A stretch of 64,000 nucleotides of DNA from Platerodrilus igneus (lineage: Eukaryota > Arthropoda > Insecta > Coleoptera > Lycidae), in NCBI GenBank assembly GCA_036346225.1, contig JARFIW010001669.1:62001-126000 (forward strand). Reading direction: 5' to 3'. The notes beneath the pieces are model-generated. The model saw nothing but the letters and a program-made list of their open reading frames with translations. It had not been told where the DNA came from and searched no databases. Below, piece after piece: positions 1 through 11,200 of this stretch. The translations under genes were made by a program, and so were the position numbers. Within the stretch, counting starts at the first letter, position 1, and each line of letters opens with the position of its first letter.

Positions 1-476
1 CTTGGACGTTGGTTAATGTATACCTATAGTTATTTCTAAGAGTAGGTAGAGTAACTATAACAATTTGTAATTGCGTTTATTATTTTGAAAACGCGTTTTG
101 GTCATCAGGACCATTATCAGTTATGTTCTACAAAATATTACCTATAGAATATGAAAAATATTTTTAGTAATTACATACTTAAAACTTAATTGTAGATTGT
201 GAATTTAAACTAGAGTAATACATTTAAATATTTGTCACGATTATAAAATTCTCTGATAATTATTATTTCATAAAAATAAAATTAAAATGATGTTTTTCGT
301 TTAAAAATACAAGAACGAAGAACACTTTAAAAAGTATGCGAATGTAATAATATTAATTATTTAGTCTAAACTGTTAAACAATATAAACTCTAGTGTGTGG
401 TGATGAGTAAAATCTGTTTAATAGTGGTGGTATATGTATGAAATATGTTTCATAGGATATTTATAACAAAGTGCAA
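1..476. other. AT-rich non-coding stretch
   Basis: No open frame, exon-like segment or repeat that I recognise. The sequence is AT-rich with short A and T runs. It may be intron or intergenic DNA. Confidence 0.5.
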
Positions 477-767
477 TTATCCTATTAAATTTTGGTAGAA
501 CCGTGTGAAATTTTCTTCATCGCTTTTTGAATTTATTGCTTGTGAAGTTTTTTGGATTTGGATAGTTTTTAAAAATCCTCTTTTATTGTTTTTTATTTCA
601 GTACCTAAAATTTCTACATTATGAAAATCAAATTTGTGTAAATTTTCTAAGGCATGGGCCACTAGAGTGGTGCATTTTTTGTTGTTAGTTTTCATGGAAT
701 ATTTATGCTCGTATATTCGTTTATGAAGGTATTGTTTGGAATTTCCGATATACACGCCGATATACAT
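477..767 (-). pseudogene. Penelope-like element fragment, GIY-YIG endonuclease domain
   Basis: A 96-residue minus-strand frame resembles the C-terminal GIY-YIG-type nuclease of Penelope-like retroelements. It starts with a GVYIG motif followed by a KQYLHKRIYEHKYS stretch. Further on come HALENLHKFDFHNVEIL and a closing INSKSDEENFTRFYQ block, the usual order for this domain. In the family the domain nicks target DNA for retrotransposition. No Penelope reverse transcriptase frame lies upstream on the minus strand: the codon three before the first ATG is TAA. This is therefore a detached fragment rather than a working element. The assignment rests on motif recognition alone. Confidence 0.6.
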
Positions 768-1199
768 GCCAAATTAAGCCGTTTTTATTTTTATGTATAT
801 TTAAATCTTATCCAAATTTGATTGTGATAACTGAAAAATGAATATATTGTCTACATTGTACTGGTAAATACGTTGTCTATTACTGTGTTTAAAAAATTGT
901 TTCCCAGCAACTATTACACTGTCAAAAAAACTGCACTTTTCCGATAATTTATGACTCAATAGCTACTGTCCCTATTAAAATCAAAATTTTAGCTTTGGAA
1001 ATGTAGGAGAACAGGCAGGGGAACAGTAATTTTTGGCACATTTTGAGCGATATCATGAAGACTACTGGACCGAAAATTATAAAAAAAAAATTTTTAGAAG
1101 CCTTTTGGAATCCTCTTTCAAATGATACCTCACACGATATATTTATTAAAACTTTTTTTCTTTTGACCGAATTAACCCCCGCCATTTTAATCTAAAAAT
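768..1199. other. Non-coding, A/T-rich
   Basis: A minus-strand open stretch around 949-1185 has no recognisable motif and is hydrophobic low-complexity sequence. I regard it as chance, or as part of the repeat that ends near 1380. Confidence 0.35.
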
Positions 1200-1380
1200 A
1201 TTTTTTTTCTATTTTCTGACTGTTGATATGTGCGCGCCATAAAGACGTAGCATTATGCCAAATTTCAAATTCGTAGGTTACATAGTTTTCGAGAAAAACC
1301 TCTGTGACAGACGGACGAACGGACACGAGAGTGATCTTATAAAGGTTCCGTTATACCTTATAAGGTACGGAACCCTAAAA
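1200..1380 (+). repeat. Insect TE 3' tail (GGTACGGAACCCTAAAA type)
   Basis: The segment runs through a gacagacggacgaacggac tract, then a short hairpin-like pair (ggttccgttataccttat / ataaggtacggaaccc), then an A-rich end. This arrangement is a familiar 3' terminus of dispersed insect transposable elements. The element body upstream is not recognisable. I infer a truncated insertion and do not claim a particular clade. Confidence 0.5.
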
Positions 1381-1657
1381 ATTATTAAAAAATTACAAAG
1401 ACATGTCAAACGATTTATAGAGATTGTTATTTTTTGATGTTATTTTCATTGTTTCGGTCATATTTGAGAGAGTTATGATGTCATTTATATTTTTCTTAAA
1501 TAGCAACTCCCATTTTTATTATGAATTTGAGAAGACTATTTTGTTCTACTTACATTGAAGTAAATATGAATATGGGCTACATAAGGAAAATTTCCAGAAA
1601 ATAGAATTCATACTATACACAAACATCTACTAAAAATTGAAAACAAATATCAAATAA

Positions 1658-1860
1658 TTATAGAAAATGTTCGAATTGGGAGCCGTTTATGGCCTAACAA
1701 TGACCAAGGCGGTTTATGAACTCTTTTTGAACTTCATCAATAATGTCCACAGGTATACGTCGAACTTCTTGCATAGTGTTCTTTTAACTCGTCCAAATTT
1801 ATCGGTTAAGTAAATAACCTAATAGAAAATAATCGAACGGAGTCAATATGGTGTCGGCCC
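1658..1860 (-). pseudogene. Mariner/IS630-type transposase C-terminal remnant
   Basis: Read on the minus strand, the segment contains LTPFDYFLLGYL, then MQEVRRIPVDIIDEVQKEF, and closes with NGSQFEHFL before a TAA at 1658-1660. The (D)LTP-D-FLWG block and the final NG-HFE-type tail are typical of the C-terminal third of arthropod mariner-like transposases associated with the DUF4817 helix-turn-helix. In-frame stops interrupt the stretch, so it is dead. The transposase fragment near 61.6-61.9 kb appears to belong to the same broad family. Confidence 0.5.
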
Positions 1861-2089
1861 TGTATTGGGGTACAATATTGATTTATAATATTATTATCTA
1901 ATACTGTTGAGGAAAAAGGCTCCAAAATTTAACTAAATTTCGACATCGAAGTCGGAATTTTCTTATGTAGACTACTTTATATATTTGGTTAATTAAATAA
2001 TTAAAGTAGTTCCTAGGTTCTTTAACATAGTTTGATGAAACCAGTGAACTTTAAGGAAGGATTTCCTTAAAATGATGGAACGCAACTAT

Positions 2090-2235
2090 CTTCCGACTAT
2101 GCTAGGGTCTATTCCTCAGGTAGAGCTTATGAGGATTAGTCGTGGTTCTTTTTACAAAACATTATTTACTTACTGACTCAATTTATACCAAACTAGGGGT
2201 ATGGGGAGGGCGCCACCAAGTCATTAAGTTTTAAA
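2090..2235. repeat. Degenerate direct repeat, upstream copy
   Basis: Shares an ordered set of words with 3885-4005: cttccgac, ctaggg, tctattcct, agagct, atgag and a closing ggcgccaccaag. The copies are about 1.8 kb apart in the same orientation. The ggcgcca word resembles the primer-binding region of LTR elements, so the pair may be worn LTR-edge sequence. No coding remnant lies between them. Confidence 0.35.
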
Positions 2236-3072
2236 CACAGAGTTTCCATAAGGGGACTTGGGAGTCCTTAGAGAGGAATATTGTATTTACTGCTTAAGCA
2301 GGAGCTGTAAAGAAAATCGGATTAAATTAACAAAGGGGGGCACACGAGGTGTACTCTTGCTACCTCATAAAAAGAAAAGCTATAAATATCAATTATGCAC
2401 ACACTTTTATAGACACAAATATTACGCATCAAATTTTGACAGTGCTATCAGTGCTCCTTCGTCGAATGGAAGCTACAAATATCATTATATTGAAGGTATT
2501 TATGGCTTTTATTCCTTGATCCAATTGCCCTATTTTTGAACTCACTTGTTCAAAATAAAACAATTAATTAAATGAATTAAATGACGATTCTTTAATTAAA
2601 TGATGCTTCATGATAAAAAGTTGTATGTACAAAATATATTTATTAAAAATGGTACCTTAATTTTTTCTACTCAGATGTAGAATAATAAAATTAAATAAAA
2701 TATCAAACATGTTAAGCATTTTTTTTTGTTACAACGTTATCTCAAATCAATACCCAAAATATCATCTGTTATTAGGTTTACAGGTTTATATGGAAATATT
2801 AAAAATCTAATAATTTAACTTTCATATTTGCTTTAAGTATAATTACACATAAATGAAAACTTTAATCAGAACTCAATTAAAGTGTTTAAGCCGTTTTTAA
2901 TAATAATGGGTATAACCCTGGATTTAAATGTTGATAATTAAACAACACCAAAAGTCTTTTATAGTTTGTTAAGCAAAATAATTATTATAGGTCATTACAA
3001 TGTTATTTTTATATGTTACCTTGTATCAACGTTGGCCAAATGCGGACGTCATGTGAAAATAATAAAGAACAC
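2236..3072. other. No recognisable gene
   Basis: A 93-codon open stretch at 2258-2539 has no motif I recognise. The remainder is AT-rich with short direct words such as aattaaatga repeated near 2565-2605. I see nothing that supports a gene here. Confidence 0.35.
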
Positions 3073-3300
3073 TTACCTTGTATAGCCGGGTTCTTGTTTA
3101 TGTGACAGTGTTGCATTGTATAAAACAGATGTGCTTACATACTGTGCCTCGACAAACAAATGACGTCGCTGTCCAGATGTTGTAATGCAGCCAACCAACT
3201 GTACGTCTCTTGGACCCAATAATACAAACTTGAAGTGTATTTCTTCTATGCAAAATTGAAACAAACTAAAATCCAATCCAACAGTTATCACAAATTGCTA
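3073..3300 (-). CDS. Orphan exon-like frame, function unknown
   Basis: A 72-residue minus-strand frame ends at GYTR, directly before a consensus donor (aag|gtaagt when read on the minus strand, near 3078). An AG lies just upstream of the frame, next to 3300. The composition is that of an ordinary protein (FKFVLLGPRDVQLVG, GQRRHLFVEAQYVS) and not of a low-complexity run. I do not recognise the family, and no neighbouring minus-strand exon was found. It may be one exon of a minus-strand host gene with large introns, or a chance frame. Confidence 0.3.
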
Positions 3301-3310
3301 TTAAATTGCA

Positions 3311-3516
3311 TTCATATTAAATCCAAAGTGTTACGGTCTCATTGAAGAACATTTATATTAAATCTAAAAGATTACGATGAAATTGAAGGACGTTCATGTT
3401 CAACCAAAAATTATTGTGGTCACATTGAATAACGTTCATATTAAATTAAAAATATTACAGTTGAATTGAAGGACGTTCATATTATATCGAAAATATTACA
3501 ATCAAATTGAAGAGAA
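3311..3516. repeat. 41-42 bp minisatellite, five units
   Basis: Units beginning ttcatattaaat start at 3311, 3352, 3393, 3435 and 3476, a spacing of 41, 41, 42 and 41. Each unit carries a middle attac/attattg word and ends near attgaa(g)gac. Units differ by many substitutions, so the array is old. A short purine microsatellite (gaagagaagagaagag) follows directly to about 3535. Confidence 0.75.
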
Positions 3517-3739
3517 GAGAAGAGAAAAGAAGAGCGCATTATTAAAAACACTTATTCAAGTGCATATTACACTTGAATTAAACACCTTGGCGTAAGGCCA
3601 CACACAAATTGCGGGCTAGACCACTAATTTTCTCCATCATGTGTTTGTATCAGGTACCCATGCCAGAGTGACTGGTTGGCCTGCTACGCATAGTATTTCG
3701 AAGTCGTTTGACATTGAGATGTTTTGAAACGTTTTTTCT

Positions 3740-3880
3740 TATTATTTCTTCTTAATTTCTGGCTAGCCTCACGCATGGGCGCCAGTGCAACTGTTTTTTC
3801 TTCTTGCACCACGTTGTGTGCCAGTGAAACTAATTTTTCTTATAATTATCTGGCCTCACGTTGTGAGCAAGTGTAACGAA
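3740..3880. repeat. Short tandem words resembling an LTR/PBS edge
   Basis: Three spaced variants of ctcacg...ggcgccagtg(ca)aact occur: near 3768 (cctcacgcatgggcgccag), 3808 (accacgttgtgtgccag) and 3852 (cctcacgttgtgagcaag). The wording matches the reverse of a Gypsy-type primer-binding region, as also seen near 48,690 and 41,990 in this window. I infer repeated debris of an LTR boundary. No element body is visible. Confidence 0.35.
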
Positions 3881-3884
3881 GTCT

Positions 3885-4005
3885 TCCGACATAACTAGGG
3901 GTCTATTCCTTGGGCAGAGCTATGAGAAATGGGGGAGTAAGTCGAAATCTGTTTGTAGATTAAACTTAATCTAAACCAAATAGGCGCCACCAAGTCCTGA
4001 CTTAA
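3885..4005. repeat. Degenerate direct repeat, downstream copy
   Basis: Partner of the repeat at 2090-2235, ending in ggcgccaccaag. It is diverged and carries indels. Confidence 0.35.
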
Positions 4006-4621
4006 TTATGATAATTGCATGGCATATTTCTAAGGGCGGACGTGGAGACCCAAAAAAAAAGATCGCCTTCGATGACAAAAACCTGTCTTAATAAAATAGG
4101 ACGCTGCTCCTGTAAGAAATTGCAATAGTTAAATACATAAAGAAGTAGTAAAAAAGTATTTCCAATATAAGGTTGGCATCCAAGACCTACTCATAAGGAT
4201 GTTAGCTTTATGTGATTAGATTTGATCATACTTGATCAAAATAAAAAACTTTAATCCTGAACCAATTGTTTACTAAAAAGAACCTCTTTTAAAATAATAT
4301 GATTTGTAATAAAAATTTAATCAATAACTGTATCAATCTATAGTTTTCAACTTCATGTTTATCTTAATTATTTTTAATCAAATACTTTACAGTATAATAT
4401 GGACTTGTTATACAAATAGGGTTCCGACCTGTGCAGATCTGTTCAGGAAGATGACAAATTAATAACTTCTAAAAATGTTAGTATTCAAGTTTTTTTTTTA
4501 AATTACATATGCAAGTTTTAATTTATACAAAGCAGATCACAAAAATAGACGTGTTTACATCTCTTGTACTAAAGCTGTTCGAGGCACTTGCCTTCAAAAA
4601 TACATCTGTCAGCAGTACACT
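4006..4621. other. No recognisable gene
   Basis: AT-rich sequence with poly-T runs, lying just outside the 3' end of the minus-strand LINE. Nothing supportable was seen. Confidence 0.4.
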
Positions 4622-4622
4622 G

Positions 4623-4644
4623 CAATCAATCAATCAATCAATCA
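4623..4644 (-). repeat. LINE 3' tail microsatellite (caat)n
   Basis: About five tandem caat units on the plus strand, reading as attg/gatt repeats in the LINE's sense. Short tandem repeats at the 3' terminus are characteristic of CR1-type elements. This fixes the LINE's 3' end. Confidence 0.6.
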
Positions 4645-4847
4645 TGTATTTATTTCCATTGTACAATTAAATGTGTTGGATGTGTCAAAATAACTATTAA
4701 ATTAATAATAATAATATATAAACTAATTTTAGACTCTAGAAAAGGTTACTGGAGATTTACTGCTTCATTAAGATAATCATTAAAAGAATAGAAGGCATTT
4801 TTAACTAGAAATTTTTTTAGCGTAGCTTTAAATTGAGTAACTGGCAG

Positions 4848-5441
4848 CTATTCTCTAATACAGGGACGCAGTGCATTGTAAAATATACAACCATAGTAAT
4901 TGGTTCCAAACCTACTACGAGACAGCCTATGACAGGATGGCACCAAGTCAAACTTGCCACGTGTGTTAAAGTTGTGTGTGTTTATATGTTTACTATACTT
5001 AGGTAGATTTTTTCGGACATAAACGGAACATTGCAGAATATAAATACATGGAAGCGTTAAAATGTTAAGTTCAACAAAATTATTGCGACAGTCAACACGA
5101 AAACCTAGATGTGATATGGCACGTATTGCACAGCGTTGTAATTGAAATATACGTTTACTGGATGAGCAATGGCCCCAGACTTCAATCGTGTAAGACATAT
5201 GACAATGGAACATGGAAAAATAGCAAGTTTTTAGGACATCTAAAGAGACTGAGTTTTTTTAGTGAATTAATGAAATATAGTGTTTTACAAAGTTTATTAC
5301 TTAAACTGTGACAATGTTTATCCCAACTTAAAACTGCATCAATTGTAACCCCCAGAAAATTAGCAATCTGGTCACGATTTGATGCTCCAGATTTCAGTGA
5401 GAAGACAAGTTGAACAGTCTTATTATTGTTTAAACAAAGTG
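4848..5441 (-). pseudogene. LINE ORF2 C-terminal part (after the reverse transcriptase palm)
   Basis: In LINE sense this begins at the insertion junction (LCLNNNKTVQLVFSL), continues through FLGVTIDAVLSWDKH, and ends with a long tail containing YTIEVWGHCSSSKRIFQLQR, NILTLPCIYI and FYNALRP. The order fits the thumb and C-terminal region of CR1/Jockey-type reverse transcriptases. The stretch from 5441 to about 5245 is one base out of register with 4848-5213. The shift lies at an AAA run near 5242-5244 and here looks like an extra base rather than a lost one. The rest of ORF2 is at 18909-21033, on the other side of the BEL/Pao nest. Confidence 0.75.
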
Positions 5442-5882
5442 TTAAGGCGAATTTCTTATTATGATGTAAACCCGCCTTTAGTTATTGTTAAGTCGTATTT
5501 CTTTATGATGTAAACCCGCCTTTAGTTATAGTGAACGAGGGGTTTGCATCCCTTCCTAACTTGTTAGGACCAGTAGTCGTCAGGCACTCGTATGATAAGC
5601 TGCGCGCTCCTAATATTGATGCACCCTAGCGTGCTTTATCGATATGTAACACAAGATTTATGTAATCCGCGATTCCTTATTATACGTTATATATTTGTTT
5701 TGTGTGCTACAATGTTAGTTATTTTACCCGTAAATAAAGGCATAAAATTAGCAGCACATTTCTTTATTTGGAAGTGATATCCTACCAGTGCGATACCAAG
5801 CAAATCTTTTGTACTTGGTCCACTACAAGAAGGGTCTCCAACCAAGGCTGAAGAACCATATCAGAGGCCTAAGGAGCCCCCA
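5442..5882 (+). repeat. BEL/Pao A, 5' LTR
   Basis: Matches 11500-11535 plus 18494-18908. The first about 80 bases contain two near-copies of a unit starting TGTTAAG and ending GCCTTTAGTTAT, an internal tandem duplication. Downstream the internal region opens with ttggtccttctagcgctgg, the likely primer-binding region. Compared with the 3' LTR, this copy lacks about 8-9 bases (tcgcctac) just before its end. An open stretch at 5592-5777 recurs in the 3' LTR and is not a gene. Confidence 0.85.
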
Positions 5883-6693
5883 TTGGTCCTTCTAGCGCTG
5901 GATACCTCCGTAAATGGGGTACAGGCACATCTCTAATGGAACAAAAGGTCAGTTCTTTCCATTATATTCTATAATTTAACCTTCAACTTATTTATTGTCG
6001 AAACGACGTGGGCACATCATAAATTTTTAGGTGTAATCCCAGTTATCCTATTATTTATCAAAGAGCTTTGTAGCACATTTATTATCCATGCGTCTATATG
6101 CAAACATTGTAAATCGTAAATCTTAAACCCCTTCTTAAAGGTTTTATAAACTGTTTGTTAAAATACCGCAGGCGGTTTTCTCAATTGACTGCTATCTGCG
6201 TAAAAACCGGTTCGCTCAACCCTATACGTTTCTTATCTCAAGGCGTATTGTGCACGGGCTAAAACCAATTAGCATTTCTTTACCTTACTGTCGATTACAT
6301 ATATAATAGCTTATTACGGCTATTAACTTAAATATTTGTCGTTCATCACAGCTGTTTCCTTTTAAAAGGCTTACATTTCTATAATTGAATTTTACCGTAA
6401 TTATACTCACAATTTATTATCCATTTTTGTGTGTACATACACCAGCATAAGCTTTAGGTGTATTTTCAAGAAGCCTAATACATTCATCAAACTGCTTTCT
6501 GACATACGTTAAAAAATTATAAACAACCCAAGTTTAAAGGTTTTAATAACTTGTCCTGAAATTCTCTAGTAACAATTCTATTCGCACATTGCAGGTCGTT
6601 TTCAACTACCTGTAGTTTAACCCTATAACCATTTGTTATTTTTTCATATTCACATCCTGTTATTTAAGTGCGTTTTTTAGCTTCATAAATACA
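5883..6693 (+). other. BEL/Pao A leader, non-coding
   Basis: This lies between the primer-binding region and the gag start codon. Several short introns or structures are possible, but none can be shown. Length and position are normal for a retroelement leader. Confidence 0.5.
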
Positions 6694-8271
6694 ATGGCTG
6701 AACTTACAGCTGACAACCTAAAATATTTTGTAGCTCGTCGTGGCATTTTGAAATCCACTTTAACGCGATTTGATTCATTTATTAGTAAATGCCCGATGTC
6801 ATTGTCAGAAGCGTCCCGCATTGACTTGCAAACTCGTTTAGAGGCATTTAAAAATTTACCAATCGAATTCGAAAAGATCCAAGGAGACATTGAACAAATA
6901 TGTATTTCTAACGACCTTTTCGAACTCGAAAGTCAAGATCGGGAACGAGAAGAATTTGAAACACGATATTATGCATTAGTTGCACAAGCTAAATTACTTC
7001 TTGCAGACAACAAGCAGTCAACTATGACTGCGATGGGCATTCAATCGCAAGAAACACGCTCCACGATGCAATATTTCAATCCGAGCCTACCTTCCATCCC
7101 GTTACCTGAATTTTCGGGTTCATACGAATCATATATTAATTTTAAAGAAACCTTTGTGTCTCTAATAGACAGCAACCCTCATTTAAAGAACATAGAAAAA
7201 CTTTACTACTTGCGATCAACCCTGGGGGGTGAGCCATTGAAAATTATCAAATCATTAGCTACTACGGACGGCAGCTACGCCACTGCTTGGCAATTGCTTA
7301 AAGACCGATATGAAAATAAAAAGGCTATTATCCATGCTCATATGAGATTCATGTTTGAGATTCAAGCCGTTAAGGATGGCTCCCATCAACATTTAAGAAA
7401 TTTCTTGGACTCTTTCCAAAATCATTATAAATCATTAGAGAACCTTGGCGAAAACATTTCTGATTGGAGCACAATGCTAATTTTTCTTTTAACCTCAAAA
7501 TTGGATTTAGCTTCCCGTAAGGAATGGGAAAATTATTCCAAGCACGAGCAATCACCTCACATTAATCAGTTTATAACTTGTCTTACTGACAGATGTAAGT
7601 TTTTAGAATCTCTCGATTATAAGCTAGCTCACACGGACAGAAGGCCGGAAATTAAGCCAAGATATATTCAACAAGCCAAGGGCGTCTCACATACGCTCTT
7701 AGCTGCATCCCCCACCGCTAAGCCTTGCCCGTTATGCAAGGAATTTCATTTTTTGTATTCATGTAAGCGTTTTCATGACATGCCTATAAGCACCCGATTT
7801 GCTGAAGCCAAGCGTGCTAATTTATGTACGAATTGTTTGCGTTCGGGACATAAAATAGCTGATTGCAAATCCATCCACTATTGCAGAACATGTAAGGGCA
7901 AACACCATTCTTTATTACATAACCCAGTTACTAGAGAACCCGCGAGTTCACAATCGCAACAAGCCCCTATATCATTACCTCAAAACGAGCCTAAGGTTGC
8001 TCCACAAAATGACCGCAGTCTCTACTGCACAAATCAAAATCCAAACTCATATATTTTATTATCCACAGCTCGCATTAAGGTATACGATGCTAATCGTAGA
8101 CTAGTTACTTGCAGGGCAATTTTAGATAACGGCAGTCAAACCAATTTTATTACTGACGATTTACGTAGACAACTGAACCTTCTATACGAAAACATAAATT
8201 TGCCAATTTCAGGAATAAGTCAGACTCTTGTACCGACTACCAAACGCGTAAAATTAGAATTCCAATCCTAA
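6694..8271 (+). CDS. BEL/Pao A gag and start of protease
   Basis: ATG at 6694 opens a 525-residue frame. Residues about 125-300 resemble the DUF1759 gag region of Pao elements (IPLPEFSGSYESYINFKETF, LGGEPLKIIKSL). Residues about 345-415 contain three CCHC-like knuckles, seen as CPLCKEFHFLYSCKRF, CTNCLRSGHKIADC and a CRTCKGKHH motif. An aspartic protease begins near residue 476 with AILDNGSQTNFI, where DNG replaces the usual DSG/DTG. The frame stops at a TAA at 8269-8271. The same register then stays open through 8272-11277, so this looks like a single nonsense change within the protease. The product would form the particle and start protease maturation. Confidence 0.85.
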   Translation: MAELTADNLKYFVARRGILKSTLTRFDSFISKCPMSLSEASRIDLQTRLEAFKNLPIEFEKIQGDIEQICISNDLFELESQDREREEFETRYYALVAQAKLLLADNKQSTMTAMGIQSQETRSTMQYFNPSLPSIPLPEFSGSYESYINFKETFVSLIDSNPHLKNIEKLYYLRSTLGGEPLKIIKSLATTDGSYATAWQLLKDRYENKKAIIHAHMRFMFEIQAVKDGSHQHLRNFLDSFQNHYKSLENLGENISDWSTMLIFLLTSKLDLASRKEWENYSKHEQSPHINQFITCLTDRCKFLESLDYKLAHTDRRPEIKPRYIQQAKGVSHTLLAASPTAKPCPLCKEFHFLYSCKRFHDMPISTRFAEAKRANLCTNCLRSGHKIADCKSIHYCRTCKGKHHSLLHNPVTREPASSQSQQAPISLPQNEPKVAPQNDRSLYCTNQNPNSYILLSTARIKVYDANRRLVTCRAILDNGSQTNFITDDLRRQLNLLYENINLPISGISQTLVPTTKRVKLEFQS

Positions 8272-11200
8272 AATGGCGCGTTTACATTTAAGATACCTAC
8301 TTTAGTAATCAATAAAATAACAAACATCATCCCTCAATATGAGATTAACCCTGAAATTCTAAATATTTCAAGCGATATTCAATTAGCCAACAACTACTTT
8401 CATGAGCCTCCCGAGGTGCAAATACTCATTGGCTCAGGTCTATTTTTTGATACAGCAGACATTGCCAAAATGTATCGCCAAATATTAATAGCACCTAATC
8501 AGCGTGATCTTCAACGCATACTATGGCGTGAAAACCCGGCTGACGAGATAGCCATTTTTCAACTCCAAACCGTAACTTATGGAATGGCAAGTTCCAGTTA
8601 TTTAACAACACGCTGCCTCAAAGAAATATCCATTCAATGTAAAACTGAATACCCCAGGGAGAGTCGAATCCTCGAATTGGATACTTACGTTGACGATGTA
8701 ATAACTGGCGCCTCCACTCAGGATGAGCTTAAACTTGTCCGTCAAAACCTAACTAAGGTACTAAAATCCTATGGCTTCGATCTACGAAAATTCACATCCA
8801 ATAGTCCTGCCGTATTATCCGACATAGAGGAAACTAATCCAAATGTAGAATTTATATTAACTGACCGAGCTCACAGCAAGGCATTGGGTATAACCTGGAA
8901 TTCTCGAGAAGACGTTTTCGTTTTCACTTCAAACATTAAATCTAAACCGCGCCAACTTACTAAAAGAAATTTATTGTCCACTATATCTACGATTTGGGAC
9001 CCGTTAGGTCTTCTTGGGCCAATGATAATCACTATAAAAATTCTTTTGCAAAGGTTATGGTTGCAAAAGACTGATTGGGACGATCCCGTACCTCATGACA
9101 TATATAGAACTTGGAGAAATTTTATTGATAATTTATCTTTAATTCAATCATTTAAAATACCTCGCCAAGTAACCGTCAGGGAACCGTGTTATCTTGAGTT
9201 ACATGGCTTTTCTGACAGCTCTTTAAATGCTTATGGTGCCACAATTTATGTGCGTTCCATAGACTCTCGAGGCAACATGGGAAGCAATTTGTATTGCGCG
9301 AAATCACGTGTTACGCCTCTTAAAGCCATCTCTTTGCCCCGTGCAGAGTTATGCGGTGCTTTGATGTTAGCGCGTCTTGCCAAACGCATCTTAGCCGCAA
9401 TTGATCTGAAATTTAATAAAATATTTTACTATACTGATTCTACGATAGTTTTATGCTGGCTTGCTTTAGAACCCCGCAGCCTAACAACTTTCGTTTGTAA
9501 CCGAGTAGCGGAAATTCAAATGTCCACAAATATTGAAAATTGGCACCACATAAGCTCAGCAGACAATCCTGCCGACCTAATATCCAGAGGAGTGAGCCCT
9601 CAAGAGCTTCAAGGTTGTAAATTATGGTGGCATGGGCCCCAATTTTTAACTGAGCCAGCTTCAAATTGGCCGAGTAATACTCATATATCTAACTTTACAC
9701 CCCAGTCAGCCACTCACGACATTCCGGAATTTAATGCCAGGGCATTTGTTTTAACCTCGCAGGAAACAAAACCTCAACAAGAATTTACCTTTATTAAAAA
9801 TATGTCCAACCTATCTAAATTATTAAATGTCACAGCCTATTGTTTAAGGTTTATAAAAAATTGCAAGGAACATGCAAACTCTAGAATTTCGGGGCCGCTT
9901 ACTCCCGAAGAAATAACATACAGTAAAAATCTCCTTATACAGTCTGTTCAGAATGCCGCATTTTTAGACGACATCCATTATCTAAAAGCCCACTCCCGAG
10001 TGAAAGCTTCCAGCAAACTAAAGGCTTTAAACCCCCTTCTTGATAAAAATGGCATCCTAAGGGTCGGAGGCCGACTTATGAATTCTGACCTAAGTAGTTC
10101 AGCCAAGCACCGCGTGGTGCTCCCCAAGAGACATATATTTACCGATCTAATTATTTTAAACGAGCATACGCGTAACCTTCACGCCGGTAGTAATGCCACA
10201 CTATCTTTTGTGCGGCAGAATTTTTGGCCCTTAAATGGTAAAACTGCAGTCAAAACTATCCTAAAAAAATGCGTTCCTTGTTTTAGGGCGAATCCACAAC
10301 CGCTGATCAACATAATGGGAGACCTTCCCAGTTCTCGCGTCAATATGTCTCACCCTTTTTCTGTCTCCGGCGTTGATTACGCTGGTCCCTTTTTGTTGAA
10401 ACAAGCTAAATATTATAATCGCCGTTTCTCTAAGGCATATGTCTGCGTTTTCGTGTGCATGGCTGTCAAGGCGGTGCATATCGAGTTAGCCACCGAACTA
10501 ACGACTGAATGTTTTCTAAGTATTTTGCGTCGTTTTATCTCTAGACGCGGTCTATGCAAGGAAATATATTCTGACAATGCAACAAATTTCGTTGGCGCCA
10601 ATAGCGAGCTACGGAATATTCGTGACGTCGTACAACAAGACATTATACAAAACTTTTGTAGTGAAACCAAAATCAATTGGCATTTCATTCCTTCTAAGTC
10701 GCCCCATTTCGGGGGAATCTGGGAGAGCTCAGTAAAATCCATCAAGAGTCATTTACGACGTATTGTAACTGACTCGAATTCCTTAACTTATGAGGAATTT
10801 TATACATTATTAGTGCAAATCGAAGGTGTCCTGAATTCTCGCCCGTTGTGCCCACTCAGCAACGATCCACATGATCTGGAACCCCTGACACCAGGTCATT
10901 TCTTGATAGGCCACCCTTTAAACATGTTTCCTGACCTCAATATCCAGGAAAGGCCTGTCAATCGTTTGTCTCGCTACCAACATGTACAATACATGCTTCA
11001 ACATTTTTGGACACGATGGAGATCAGAGTATTTGCATACCTTACAACAAAGATCTAAATGGCAATTTGCTCCTGCGTCCTCCGAACTGCTAGGAGCCATG
11101 GTCTTACTGAAAGAAGACAACGTTCCTCCGCTTCGTTGGCCTCTAGGTCGTATCACTGCTGTACATACTGGAAGAGATGGTCGTGTGCGAGTAGTTAGTG

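Noticed and set aside
5592..5777. 61-codon open stretch, also at 18610-18795
   Set aside because: Both are the same piece of the BEL-A LTR, and repetition comes from the LTRs.
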